This document shows, piece after piece, positions 35,491-45,864 of a DNA stretch of 64,000 nucleotides. The stretch is from Epiperipatus broadwayi. Lineage: Eukaryota > Onychophora > Udeonychophora > Euonychophora > Peripatidae. The notes beneath the pieces are model-generated. The model had not been told where the DNA came from. It searched no databases and worked only from the letters and a program-made list of their open reading frames with translations. The DNA lies in the NCBI GenBank assembly GCA_028023455.1, contig JAQFVV010013084.1:210399-274398 (forward strand). The letters are read 5' to 3'. How positions within the stretch are numbered: position 1 is the stretch's first letter; each line of letters opens with the position of its first letter. The position numbers and the translations under genes are program-made.

Positions 35491-37645
35491 CCTGTTAGAA
35501 ACATTGCTGATTGAACACAATGTAACATTTACTCAAATAGAGTGATTAATATAATGATAAGTAAAATGTCATATATCAATAACTTTTAAGTGGTATTTAA
35601 AAAATAGATTGACTTTACACACACACAAGCAGGACATTACTTGTCTTTTTATACTCATATAATAAAATATTATGCACAAGGCATCGGATATTTTTGATAT
35701 ATCTAAATGTTACTGTAGAGATACATATATAAACTAACTGTTTATAGAGTTTGTGAACATTATTTGTGAATAGGCATTTAAGAAAAAATTCATTCATATT
35801 TGATGGTAATAAGACTTATTTCATTTTCTAAAACCATTTAGATTTTTCACAATTGCAAAATCCATGACTTTGATAATAGCAATTTAATCATTTTAGCTAT
35901 GGAATTTTATTTAACTGTCAAACATTAAAAGAAAAATTAAATTTATTTATTACATACTTGTAAAACATAATAAAAATACAAAATTAACACATCCACAAAA
36001 GAATAAAATTAATGATATCAATACAAAATTGTGTATCAATAAAATTAGGTAACGAGGACACTTAATCTAAAATTACTAAGATGTACACATTGGTTAATAA
36101 ATGCAATTGAAATTATTCACAGATTACTGAGAGATATAATAGAGTTCATATTGAGTTACTATAAGTTCATGGGTGTTGTAAAACATTTGCTATCTGTACA
36201 GATTATTTGGTAGGAGTATGTATTCATTATGCCCATGTCCTTCTGTGCTCTTTCTAGATGGGGATTAGTTGAGAAAAGCTTCAGTGGTGAGGTTGGTAAT
36301 TGGTAACACCAGGAGGTTAGCCTTTATGACAAATGAGGTTAATATATGGATCAAGAAGTTTGTCTGTTGGAGACCTAGCTGCATATATTAACAGAGATCA
36401 CAACCGGAATAGTTTGTACATTCATTTTTATCAATGGGTTAACAGCAAATCACATGATTAATTGCTGAAAACTAATATTGAACAATCTCCTGATGTCCAA
36501 CAATTGAAAAGAATTAATAAGTAACAATCAAAGAATCTAGAATCTGATATCAAAATAATTTTGCTAGGCTTTTATAGAGTTCACTGCCTATTGTTATTTC
36601 TCCACAGGAATGTTTTAGAATCTTCTAGATCAGTAGTACCTTTAGACAAATATTTCAGATAAGTCATTGATTTTTTCTTTAATTATTATAACTCCAAACT
36701 AATTGCTTGACTCAAAGTAATTATATCAACAATGTCTAATGAAAGAAAACTGCATACTTTTATTAGATTCCAGATCAAAATCAACATTTTGCAGATTAAA
36801 CATTGTCTTTTAAATATTATCAAATTTTATAAAAAGATAAGAAAAATTTACTATAAAGTTCATTTTTCACATTAAAAAATTATTACATTATATCACTTAA
36901 TTAAAAAATGTTTTACAGTTCATGTGTTCATGATATATATTATATTGCAATCATTAAAACACAATTTTAATAAAAAATACAAAATGACTGACAATCAAAA
37001 CTTAAATAAATTAACTGACATGTACACATACACAATTTGAGATTTGGCAAAGCATCTTAATATATATTAAAGCTGTACATATATAGCTTTATAAATGTGT
37101 GCTTCATCATTCGCTGTTTAGTTAACCACAGACCCTCAAGTCAACCAGTGAATAGATATTATAATAAATTATTAATGAAAGTGTTGAGTATATAATTTAG
37201 ATGTATATTGTAACTCTTAGTTTCTGTCATGGAGAAACTAACGAGGGGTCAATTCAGTATAACATTAGTTTTACATAATCTAAGAGGAAACTTTTTTTAA
37301 TCAAAACGTTAAGTTAAATAAAAGTTGGTGTTTTGTTTTTAGAATAGAAACATGTAAATCCCGAATCTATAATGTATAAATAAGAGTATGTTTATACTTT
37401 TTCAAAATTACAATGTATAAGTATAGAGAGGGAAGGGAGCAGTGATTGTCCTGCGCGCATTATAAAACTTTGAAACAGTTAATTAAGAACCCAATAAAAA
37501 TAAAATTGAATCAGTGATATTTTAAAAATGAAAATTGATATCATGAATAAAATTTTAACTTGTTAATTCTAGCGATTCATTAATATTAGTTATATGAAGA
37601 GATAGCTTTTCGAGTTTCAAAAAGATTATAAAATTAGTTGGTGCT
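35488..37645. other. AT-rich, no gene seen
   Basis: No transposon match or convincing coding frame. A short purine-rich segment with CGCGC at 37425-37460 stands out only by composition. Confidence 0.45.
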
Positions 37646-37760
37646 GATTTAGTATGCGCTCACGGCCGCCATTTTGAATTACAAGAACCACCCAAACCAT
37701 GCTGAAACATCCAACCGATAAATGACATCGCTCAAAATGGCCATTTTTGTATTAGTCAAT

Positions 37761-37994
37761 CACGTGACAAAAATGAGAAAACATAAAAATATTAATTTTC
37801 ATTAAAAAAAATCACGTGAGTAAAATATTAAAACACAAAATCGTTTGTGATAAAACATAAAAATATTAATTTTCATTAAAAAAATTTCACGTGATTAAAA
37901 TATTAAAACACAAAAAAATCACAATTTTCATAAAAAAATCACGTGATTAAAATACTAAAAATAAAAATAGCAATTTTAAAAAAGAAATCACGTG
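37761..37994. repeat. Subterminal array with five CACGTG sites (left)
   Basis: CACGTG occurs at 37761, 37813, 37888, 37940 and 37989, mostly within the phrase TCACGTGATTAAAATATTAA at about 50-75-base spacing. It mirrors the right-hand array. Candidate transposase or host bHLH-factor binding array by inference only. Confidence 0.7.
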
Positions 37995-38124
37995 ATTAAA
38001 ATATTAAAACACAAAATCGTATATGCCAAAAGATTATAACTTATAAAATCTGAATGCTAAAAATGATAAAAAATAATGATGAAAAGATTTTAAGCAATAA
38101 TTATGTTTTCATTCACTTACAGAA

Positions 38125-38253
38125 ATGGAATCACGAGACCAAAAAGGCGGTAAAGATCTTGAATACACGTTTACTCCTAATCAATATGATGACTTAAAAT
38201 TGATAGATTTAAAATACGAATTATACTATATGCTAAAAGATTGTAACTTATAA
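38125..38253 (+). CDS. Repeated mini-ORF, copy 1 (42 codons)
   Basis: ATG follows two bases after an acceptor-like TTTTCATTCACTTACAG. The peptide begins MESRDQKGGKDLEYTF and ends YMLKDCNL before TAA. Its second half (DDLKLIDLKYELYYML) is an amphipathic Leu/Lys pattern resembling half of a SAP-like DNA-binding helix pair, which is inference only. The same frame is kept in the next two units and in one right-arm unit. It may be an exon of the transposon, a stand-alone peptide, or chance preserved by recent duplication. Confidence 0.4.
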   Translation: MESRDQKGGKDLEYTFTPNQYDDLKLIDLKYELYYMLKDCNL

Positions 38254-38331
38254 AATCTGAATGCTAAAAATGGTAAAAAATAATGATGAAAAGATTTTAA
38301 GCAATAATTATGTTTTCATTCACTTACAGAA

Positions 38332-38460
38332 ATGGAATCACGAGACCAAAAAGGCGGTAAAGATCTTGAATACACGTTTACTCCTAATCAATATGATGAC
38401 TTAAAATTGATAGATTTAAAATATGAATTATACTATATGCTAAAAGATTGTAACTTATAA
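38332..38460 (+). CDS. Repeated mini-ORF, copy 2
   Basis: The same 42 codons as copy 1, with only a synonymous-looking change seen (TAC to TAT in LKYEL). The acceptor-like tract is conserved. Confidence 0.38.
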   Translation: MESRDQKGGKDLEYTFTPNQYDDLKLIDLKYELYYMLKDCNL

Positions 38461-38538
38461 AATCTGAATGCTAAAAATGGTAAAAAATAATGATGAAAAG
38501 ATTTTAAGCAATAATTATGTTTTCATTCACTTACAGAA

Positions 38539-38667
38539 ATGGAATCACGAGACCAAAAAGGCGGTAAAGATCTTGAATACACGTTTACTCCTAATCAATA
38601 TGATGACTTAAAATTGATAGATTTAAAATACGAATTATACTATATGCTAAAAGATTGTAATTTATAA
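38539..38667 (+). CDS. Repeated mini-ORF, copy 3
   Basis: 42 codons again open, with AAC to AAT near the end, which is synonymous. The acceptor-like tract is conserved. Confidence 0.38.
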   Translation: MESRDQKGGKDLEYTFTPNQYDDLKLIDLKYELYYMLKDCNL

Positions 38668-38745
38668 AATCTGAATGCTAAAAATGGTAAAAAATAATGA
38701 TGAAAAGATTTTAAGCAATAATTATGTTTTCATTCACTTATAGAA

Positions 38746-38800
38746 ATGGAATCACGAGACCAAAAAGGCAGTAAAGATCTTGAATACATGTTATCTACAT
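38746..38800 (+). pseudogene. Repeated mini-ORF, copy 4, diverged
   Basis: Starts MESRDQKGSKDLEYM, then loses similarity to the unit. The acceptor-like tract reads CACTTATAG. Confidence 0.4.
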
Positions 38801-39724
38801 CAATCTTTTTAAAAAAATCATATTTTAGTTTATTAAACCATTTACTTCTCCTAATCAAAATCTGAATTCTAAAAATGTTAAAAAATAATGATGTAAGAAA
38901 GGTCAGTGGTTGCTAGTTTCAATTTTAGTTTGCGAGCTTATCAAACATATAATGGTACCCACATAACTTATAAAATCTGAATGCTAAAAAGTAATGATGT
39001 AAGAAAGATCGGTGGTTGCTAGTTTGAATTTTAGTTGGCGAGTTTATCAAACATATATGAACTAAAGGATATGAATTTTTAAACAGAAAAAGTGAAGGAA
39101 AAATTGATAAAAAATAAAAACCCACATGTTCAATTATAACTTCTACTTACCAGAAATTCTTGCTTTGTCCCACATAGATACTGTTTGAATTTCGTCTCCT
39201 AATGTCAAAATGGCGTCTACTCTTGATCGCGTGAGATTCACACAGGCTGAAGAAATCTATAATTTGCATTGATACGTCGAACTCTTGAAATCGAGACAAT
39301 CCCTATTTATTTACATGCAAGTGATTTTTATCATCAAAAAATGAACACAGAAACATGTTTAAAGAAAATAAATACATTTTATTATTAATTACAATTATTT
39401 ACTTTAAATTCTTTAGGTTTTTAAAAATCTTTATTGTTTTGTTTAATTATTTTAAAATATGTAAATTTTATATATTTAAAGAAATAGAAATAAAAACTCA
39501 GCGTTGTTGACGTGTGATCATATGCGACTTGAAAATGTCTATAAAAGACACTTTTGTTTCAAAATCTTTAGGTTTTTAAAAATCTTTATTCCTCATGTTA
39601 AAAAAATGCCACGTCGTAATACATACACTAAAAAAAAAAAAAACAAATAAATAAAAATGTATTGATTATTTCAAATGTAAAAGTTATTTACTTTTAAATA
39701 AGATAAACACTAACCTTTTCACCG

Positions 39725-40720
39725 TCAGTAAGAATCTTTAGCATCTTTGAGAAATTTAATAAATGTATCGCTCTCATTTAGATGCTTTTTATCCATCTGC
39801 CAACAAATTGAGTCTAGATGGGATTGTAAAAGATCCGGTGTCGTCCCTCTCATTTTTTTTAATATTTTAACTTTGGCTTCCAGCCATGATCGCTCAATAG
39901 ATTGGGTATGAGCGCCTGTCACCGGATTGACATAATTTTGTTGGTGGTTGATGGTGAAATGTTGAAACCCTCTATCTTTCAGGTCTGCATAGGCTGGCCA
40001 CTCATCTGAATGAATGACAGAGCCAGCCGTGCATTCCCTCTCAATAATGGGAATCAACGTAGCTTTGTCACAACGTGGCACTACAAAATAGCGACAATCG
40101 GTACCCTTTTTTAGTCCGAACACCCAGGGTCCATCAATTCGAGCTCCGTGGTTTTTTTTGTTAATTAGGGTTACCGATGTATCCTTGGAGGTACATGGAT
40201 GATCGCCACTTAGGAGTCTTCCCCTATTATATTTTCTTCGGCCAGAAAATCTAGCTTCATCTATCTGAACTGGTTTTTCTTCTGTTCCTACTAACTGTCC
40301 TTTCTTCTTAATTGCTCGGGAACACACTTCCCTGCAAAAATTAAACCAGTCTACAATTGTAGGCATAGATTTGCTGGCCATCTTCGCTGCTAGTCTAGTT
40401 GGCATATCTAGAATGAAAAAAAAAACAAGCTCCATAATTTCACGTATGGTCAATCGGCTTGCAATCCTACCACTTGCATCTACATAGTGGAAAAACGGAT
40501 TGCCTGTACGAATCGATCTAGTAGTATGGCAGTGGGAGCACCGCATCGTGGGGACTCAGTCACCCTTCCGATTCTTCCTTCATTTCTCAACCATGACATC
40601 GCCACACTTTGCGCAGGGCTGCTTACTCTCTTCATCATTGAGAAGATCATTATCCCGCAAAAACGTAACGGCTTGATTTTCGTTAGAGATAATATTGTAA
40701 TAGACGTTTTGCAAAGCCAT
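39725..40720 (-). pseudogene. Merlin (IS1595/ISXO2-like) transposase with two in-frame TGA
   Basis: One frame from ATG 40720 (MALQNVYYNIISNENQAVTF) to TGA 39725, interrupted by TGA at 40580-40582 and 40556-40558. It has an N-terminal zinc ribbon, CAKC then CSHC 24 residues on, with both stops lying between the two Cys pairs. The helix-turn region includes LTIREIMELVFFF. The DDE-type core shows VQIDEARFSGRRKYNRG (first Asp), SVIHSDEWPAY (second Asp) and HTQSIERSW (Glu). The 273 codons from ATG 40546 are uninterrupted and keep the catalytic core but only half the zinc ribbon. It cuts and pastes DNA at the element ends. A 273-residue product may still be made from the second ATG. Confidence 0.82.
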
Positions 40721-41439
40721 GTTAGTTAGGAGATGCACTTTGGTTACTAAAGACCAAAGATTTTGAAACAAAAGTGTCTTTTATAGACATTTTCAAGTCA
40801 TATGATCACATGTCAACAATGTTGAGTTTTTATTTCTATTTCTTTAAATATATAAAATTTACATATTTTAAAGTAATTAAACAAAACAATAAAGATTTTT
40901 AAAAACCTAAAGAATTTTAAAGTAAATAATTGTAATTAATAATAAAATGTATTTATTTTCTTTAAACATGTTTCTGTGTTCATTTTTTGATGATAAAAAT
41001 CACTTGCATGTAAATAAATAGGGATTGTCTCGATTTCAAGAGTTCGACGTATCAATGCAAATTATAGATTTCTTCAGCCTGTGTGAATCTCACGCGATCA
41101 AGAGTAGACGCCATTTTGACATTAGGAGACGAAATTCAAACAGTATCTATGTGGGACAAAGCAAGAATTTCTGGTAAGTAGAAGTTATAATTGAACATGT
41201 GGGTTTTTATTTTTTATCAATTTTTCCTTCACTTTTTCTGTTTAAAAATTCATATCCTTTAGTTCATATATGTTTGATAAACTCACCAACTAAAATTCAA
41301 ACTAGCAACCACCGATCTTTCTTACATCATTACTTTTTAGCATTCAGATTTTATAAGTTATGTGGGTACCGTTATATGTTTGATAAGCTCGTAAACTAAA
41401 ATTGAAACTAGCAACCACTGATCTTTCTTACATCATTAT

Positions 41440-41880
41440 TTTTTACCATTTTTAGCATTCAGATTTTATAAGTTACAATCTTTTAGCATATAGTATAATT
41501 CGTATTTTAAATCTATCAATTTTAAGTCATCATTTTGATTAGGAGTAAATGTGTATTCAAGATCTTTACTGCCTTTTTGGTCTCGTGATTCCATTTCTGT
41601 AAGTGAATGAAAACATAATTATTGCTTAAAATCTTTTCATCATTATTTTTTACCATTTTTAACATTCAGATTTTATAAGTTACAATCTTTTAGCATATAG
41701 TATAATTCGTATTTTAAATCTATCAATTTTAAGTCATAATTTTGATTAGGAGTAAACGTGTATTCAAGATCTTTACCGCCTTTTTGTAAGTGAATGAAAA
41801 CATAATTATTGCTTAAAATCTTTTCATCATTATTTTTTACCATTTTTAGCATTCAGATTTCATAAGTTATAATCTTTTGG
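41440..41880 (-). repeat. 207-bp tandem repeat array (right arm), two units
   Basis: Units recur at about 41460 and 41668 (ATTTTATAAGTTACAATCTT). The second has lost about 20 bases including the ORF start. Confidence 0.85.
41466..41594 (-). CDS. Repeated mini-ORF, right-arm copy
   Basis: Minus strand, same 42-codon frame as the left-arm copies, with Gly9 to Ser and Tyr to Asn (NQNDD) changes and no stop. It is co-oriented with and upstream of the transposase gene, so it could be a leader exon of that transcript. The acceptor-like CACTTACAG lies just before the ATG. Confidence 0.38.
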   Translation of the reverse strand: MESRDQKGSKDLEYTFTPNQNDDLKLIDLKYELYYMLKDCNL

Positions 41881-41911
41881 CATATACAATTTTGTGTTTT
41901 AATATTTTAAT

Positions 41912-42169
41912 CACGTGATTATTTTATGAAAATTGCGATTTTTGTGTTTTAATATTTTAATCACGTGATTTTTTTTATGAAAATTGTGATTTTTGTATTT
42001 TAATATTTTAATCACGTGATTTTTTTATGAAAATTGCGATTTTTGTGTTTTAATATTTTAATCACGTGATTTTTTTTATGAAAATTGTGATTTTTGTATT
42101 TTAATATTTTAATCACGTGATTTTTTTATGAAAATTGCGATTTTTGTGTTATAATATTTTAGTCACGTG
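41912..42169. repeat. Subterminal array with six CACGTG sites (right)
   Basis: CACGTG at 41912, 41972, 42013, 42063, 42114 and 42164, each in a unit of about 50 bases (TTTTAATATTTTAATCACGTG). Mirrors the left array. Confidence 0.75.
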
Positions 42170-42324
42170 ATTGTTTTTTTTTTTTATATGAAAATTCCGA
42201 TTTTTGGTTTTTTTTTTCCTACGAAAATGGCCATTTTGATCGATGTCATTTATCGGTTGGATGTTTCAGCATGGTTTGGGTGGTTCTTGTAATTCAAAAT
42301 GGCGGCCTGAGCGCATACTAAATC

Positions 42325-44002
42325 GACATCAATTAGTTTACTGTTAATTAAAGTAACAATAAGTACATTGTCAATAATTAGTAGTTATATGTGCGTGCAT
42401 GTACATGTGTGTGCGATGTGTATAATTTTAATTATACAGACAATCTTAGGGTTTTATACAACATACAGGATAACATACGATAGTGTTTTGTGAGGGATAT
42501 TGTTTTATATGGGTATTAAATAAATTCATTCTTATTTTCACTTATAAATCTTTAAACAAAATTTGGTCTATTCATTTTTTATAAAATTTTCCACCATTTT
42601 CTTTTTACATTTTTTTTCCTTGTTGTTGTTCAAAGGGGGGGGGTCTCTCAAACACACGTGGGAAGGGCAGTTTGTGCATAAGTAATGTCCAGACAAAAAT
42701 TGAATAAAACAACTAAAAATTAATATTAGGGGTCAAAGGTAAACAAATCAGAATGATTGAAGGATAGATAAAATAAAACTAAGCTTACATTAGAGCTAGG
42801 GGGTTTTCTATAAAAATTCTGTGCCCAGTGAGCACGCAAAAAATAAAATATTCCGTTTCAATCTATCGTCTGACAAAAGTTATTAGTTTTTATTTAAAAT
42901 TGTATATTGAATATCTTACTAATGGAGTAGTAGAAAGTTCATAGGCACACTTATCTCCTTTATTAAGTTAATTGGTGCCAAAATTTTACCAATCTACAAG
43001 GAAATCAATACATCATGATAAATTCGATTTGGAAGCTTCGATCTACATATATCTTAGGTACAAACTTTTGTTGTCACTTGTCTTTTATTAAATAATTTAA
43101 TAAGTAAATTTGGATGGATCATTGTACTACAAACTTTTATTAATCTTAATTTTTTATGGAATAAGTCACTTTTATTATGTGAATGTTTTAATTTTATTAC
43201 AAACTTTCATAATATTTTATACTATTTCAAATATTTAATTTTTAATATTGGAATAAATGGATTACAAAAAGGAATAAAAGGCTGAAAAAGTAATAATAAA
43301 AATAAATATCAGTTTTATCTTTATATTTAATTAAAGACATAATATACTTAAAAGAATAACTTATACTTAGTGCAATTATGATACTCCAAGTAAATCTTTG
43401 AGTTCTCATGAGAGAATAATTATAAAATGAAATTTGGACATTATAGTCAAAACAATTCTTTTTAAGAAATGTGATGAAAAAAAAAGTCTAAACAAAAAGT
43501 TATTTAAAGTATTACTAACGTAGATAGATATAGGGAGTATCTGATAAATGAATTTAAAATAGTACTATAAGCATCTGTATAAATGTAATCTTGAAATAAT
43601 GGAAACTAAACCCAAAGGATAACGTATTGCTTAAATAATGAAAATTAAATTTGTATCGTAAAACTCCTTAGGAAAGAAATAATATGATAATGTGTGAATT
43701 ACTGTGCTATATTGTGGAAATCCAGGTCTTAAAGTAGTCACAAGATTAAATGTGCTTTAACTTTGTTGTTGCACCAAATAAACATTAATATTTTGGATAG
43801 CTTCAATGATATTCTACCATGGCCATGCATGCATTTTATTTTATAATTTTCCCATTTAAAAAATGAAATACCTTGGACAGTTTACATTTCATGGGAGGAT
43901 AATTGCCAGCATCCCCAGTGTACCAAGAAAGAGACAATATGTAAAAATTTTATTATTTTTTTTATTATTGCATTATATTGTATGTGTTACTATGCTAGTT
44001 AA
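42325..44002. other. AT-rich, no gene seen
   Basis: Flanks between the Merlin and Gypsy elements. G-rich run near 42637-42645. Nothing coding recognised. Confidence 0.45.
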
Positions 44003-44007
44003 GAGTT
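44003..44007. other. Target-site duplication GAGTT (left copy)
   Basis: GAGTT stands directly outside the left LTR and again at 51889-51893 outside the right LTR, as expected for a 5-bp integrase duplication. Confidence 0.65.
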
Positions 44008-45728
44008 ATAATGAACCGCTTTGCCCGCTGAAGGGTCATATTAATAAATTCATAGGATTGGCTCTAGTTAACTTAAGATTTAACCTTATAGATATATGAA
44101 TTCATTTTATCTCTGCATGATCCCCGGGCATATTTATGGATAGCGTGTTTGCTTCCAAGCGCCAAACCTATTTGCAATGAGCAAATAAGAATTACACCGC
44201 GGGAATTTATTAATGCAGAATAAACCCCGATAGCGACTCAATAAATATTTGCTGTCGCTTTACCTTTCACGGTAAATAAGAAAAAGGGGTGGTGTTCATT
44301 AGCCTAGCTCATCTCAGGGAGTGGTGGTCAATGGACCGTGGACGGGAATTAGGGATTATAACGCTACCGTCTCTGATTGGAAGTGGATTAATATCCGTAA
44401 TCAACTGTATATTTGATAACTAAATCGATTTAAAAATTCAACCTTATCGATTAGTTTTCCCTACGCAGAATGAAGTTCTCGACTAGTTTCGGAGGAGTGC
44501 GCTCGCTACCCTATACTAAAATTTTATAAGCTGGTTCTTCGAGGTAGAGCATACGTTTACCTTAATCATGACATTTTTTAGCCCCTAACTATGAATTTGA
44601 TTGACATAATATAAATACAAAACGAAAGAAAAATATTCTAAAGATATTTTTAATGTAAAATAATTTATTACACAACAAAAAGAAAATATTAAAATTCATT
44701 TAGTTGACCCCCCCCCTTATTTACAACTCGTGTTTCATTGAATGTTATAGCATACGCATACATGTACGGATTAAATAAATTATTCTTTGGATTGTAATAG
44801 GCCCCACAAAACACATTAATATTGTTCGTCTATTAAACTGCCTCCACGGACTTTGTAGTTGGTATATTTTATTAAAACAGGTTTTAATCATAGAAAATTA
44901 AATTATTCCAAAGTTCCAATGGATGACACAATCCGTTTAACACTCGGATTGTGTGGTAATAGCAATTCAATAGGCAATTGATAAAGTTCACGTTACCTCA
45001 ATATTCCAAAAGCATGGGTTACGATGATAAAGGCTCTATAACCGGATGATTTCATGGTTCATTTCTCCGTAGCGATCACTATTCTTTGCCGTCGATAACC
45101 AGAATTCGGCGTTCTTTGATTTTCTTCCTTGCAGCACCTTCTGGACTGTGGGGCAGGCCTTCATCGCCTGTCAAGTTGAGGTTTTTACCCCACTCGATGC
45201 ATGATACACTTTTAATCTCTTTACTTTCTGGACCCGTGCAAGAAGACTATTATCCCTTCTCTATTTTCTTTTATATCCTTTTTTCTTCTCGTCCTTTCTC
45301 CTTCATTTTCGTGATCCCCTCCGGCGAAATTCTCTGGTTGCGTCATCCGAAGAGACCATGACTGCGTCATTGCGGTCGCCATCGCATCAAAATACATTCG
45401 CATTTCAGACGGATCTCATTTTGTTCCAATTTGCCATCCACTCGAAGTATATCAATCACGCACATATATATATTCGCATACCACAAACACCCCAATAAAA
45501 CACGAGTTCTACGATGTTTTTTTTTTCTTTTAAAGTCTAACAACTACCTCTAAATAAATATATGGATGATATACGGTTGATATTGAAACATTCCCATCAC
45601 CATTAAATATTAATATTTACCCTTATTAGTAACTTTATGTGCTAATAGTCTTAGTAGTATATATATATACCCATTTCTCTTGTAACTTTATGCGGACCAT
45701 TGGTCTCCTCAGTCCGCACCTTGTTACA
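44008..45728 (-). repeat. 3' LTR of Gypsy element
   Basis: Read on the minus strand it begins TGTAACAAGGTGCGGACTGA and ends near GGTTCATTAT. It matches 50168-51888 with few substitutions, for example near 44012, 44026, 44038, 44269, 44343, 44362 and 44706. Reading frames inside it occur twice because the LTR does, and are not genes. Confidence 0.92.
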
Positions 45729-45745
45729 ATGCCCCCCCATTTGGA
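45729..45745 (-). other. Polypurine tract of Gypsy element
   Basis: On the minus strand CCAAATGGGGGGGCAT directly precedes the 3' LTR start TGTAACA, the position expected for priming plus-strand DNA. Confidence 0.6.
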
Positions 45746-45864
45746 AGCCTTCAAACATGCACTATGGGTTTGACAGGCTCTTACTTCTCTTGTACTCTCT
45801 CTCTGCCGGCGGGTACCGCTGCCGGATTCCCCAGCGATTCCTCCTCGGCGGGAGATCTTTGGCT

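Larger units (their letters stand above)
38045..38790 (+). repeat. 207-bp tandem repeat array (left arm), about 3.5 units
   Basis: Units begin near 38045, 38252, 38459 and 38666 at AAAATCTGAATGCTAAAAAT. Each holds a TTTTCATTCACTTACAG tract followed by a 42-codon ORF. The fourth unit diverges after about 38790. Confidence 0.9.
37646..39569 (+). repeat. Left terminal inverted repeat of Merlin element
   Basis: Reverse complement of 40756-42324 apart from extra 207-bp units and small changes. Its tip is GATTTAGTATGCGCTCACGG. It is longer than the right arm because it holds about three and a half tandem units, compared with about two on the right. Confidence 0.88.
37646..42324 (-). mobile_element. 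Merlin-type DNA transposon with very long, repeat-filled inverted repeats
   Basis: The two ends match as inverted copies starting at GATTTAGTATGCGCTCA. The arms extend inward to 39569 and from 40756, flanking a single transposase gene on the minus strand. Arm order from the outside is: GC-rich tip, TCACGTGA-bearing short repeats, 207-bp tandem units, a segment with a splice-donor-like CTGGTAAGT, then the transposase flank. The arms differ mainly in the number of tandem units. Similarity continues loosely a few bases beyond the stated ends, and I could not settle the target-site duplication. Merlin elements usually have much shorter inverted repeats. Confidence 0.85.
40756..42324 (-). repeat. 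Right terminal inverted repeat of Merlin element
   Basis: Mirror of the left arm, ending CGCATACTAAATC. It holds two 207-bp units (41440-41880), the second with an internal deletion that removes the mini-ORF start. Confidence 0.88.

Noticed and set aside
38925-41399. 66-codon frames in both Merlin arms (38925-39125 and 41199-41399)
   Set aside because: They are present twice because the arms mirror each other, are hydrophobic and of low complexity, and overlap AT-rich repeats.
37761-42169. Regular short repeats considered as a CRISPR array
   Set aside because: Units are degenerate and AT-rich with no distinct spacers, lie inside a eukaryotic transposon, and have no cas genes nearby.
45086-45361. 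91-codon frame repeated at 51246-51521
   Set aside because: It is repeated because it lies in the LTRs; it has no domain and is not conserved coding sequence by any sign I can see.
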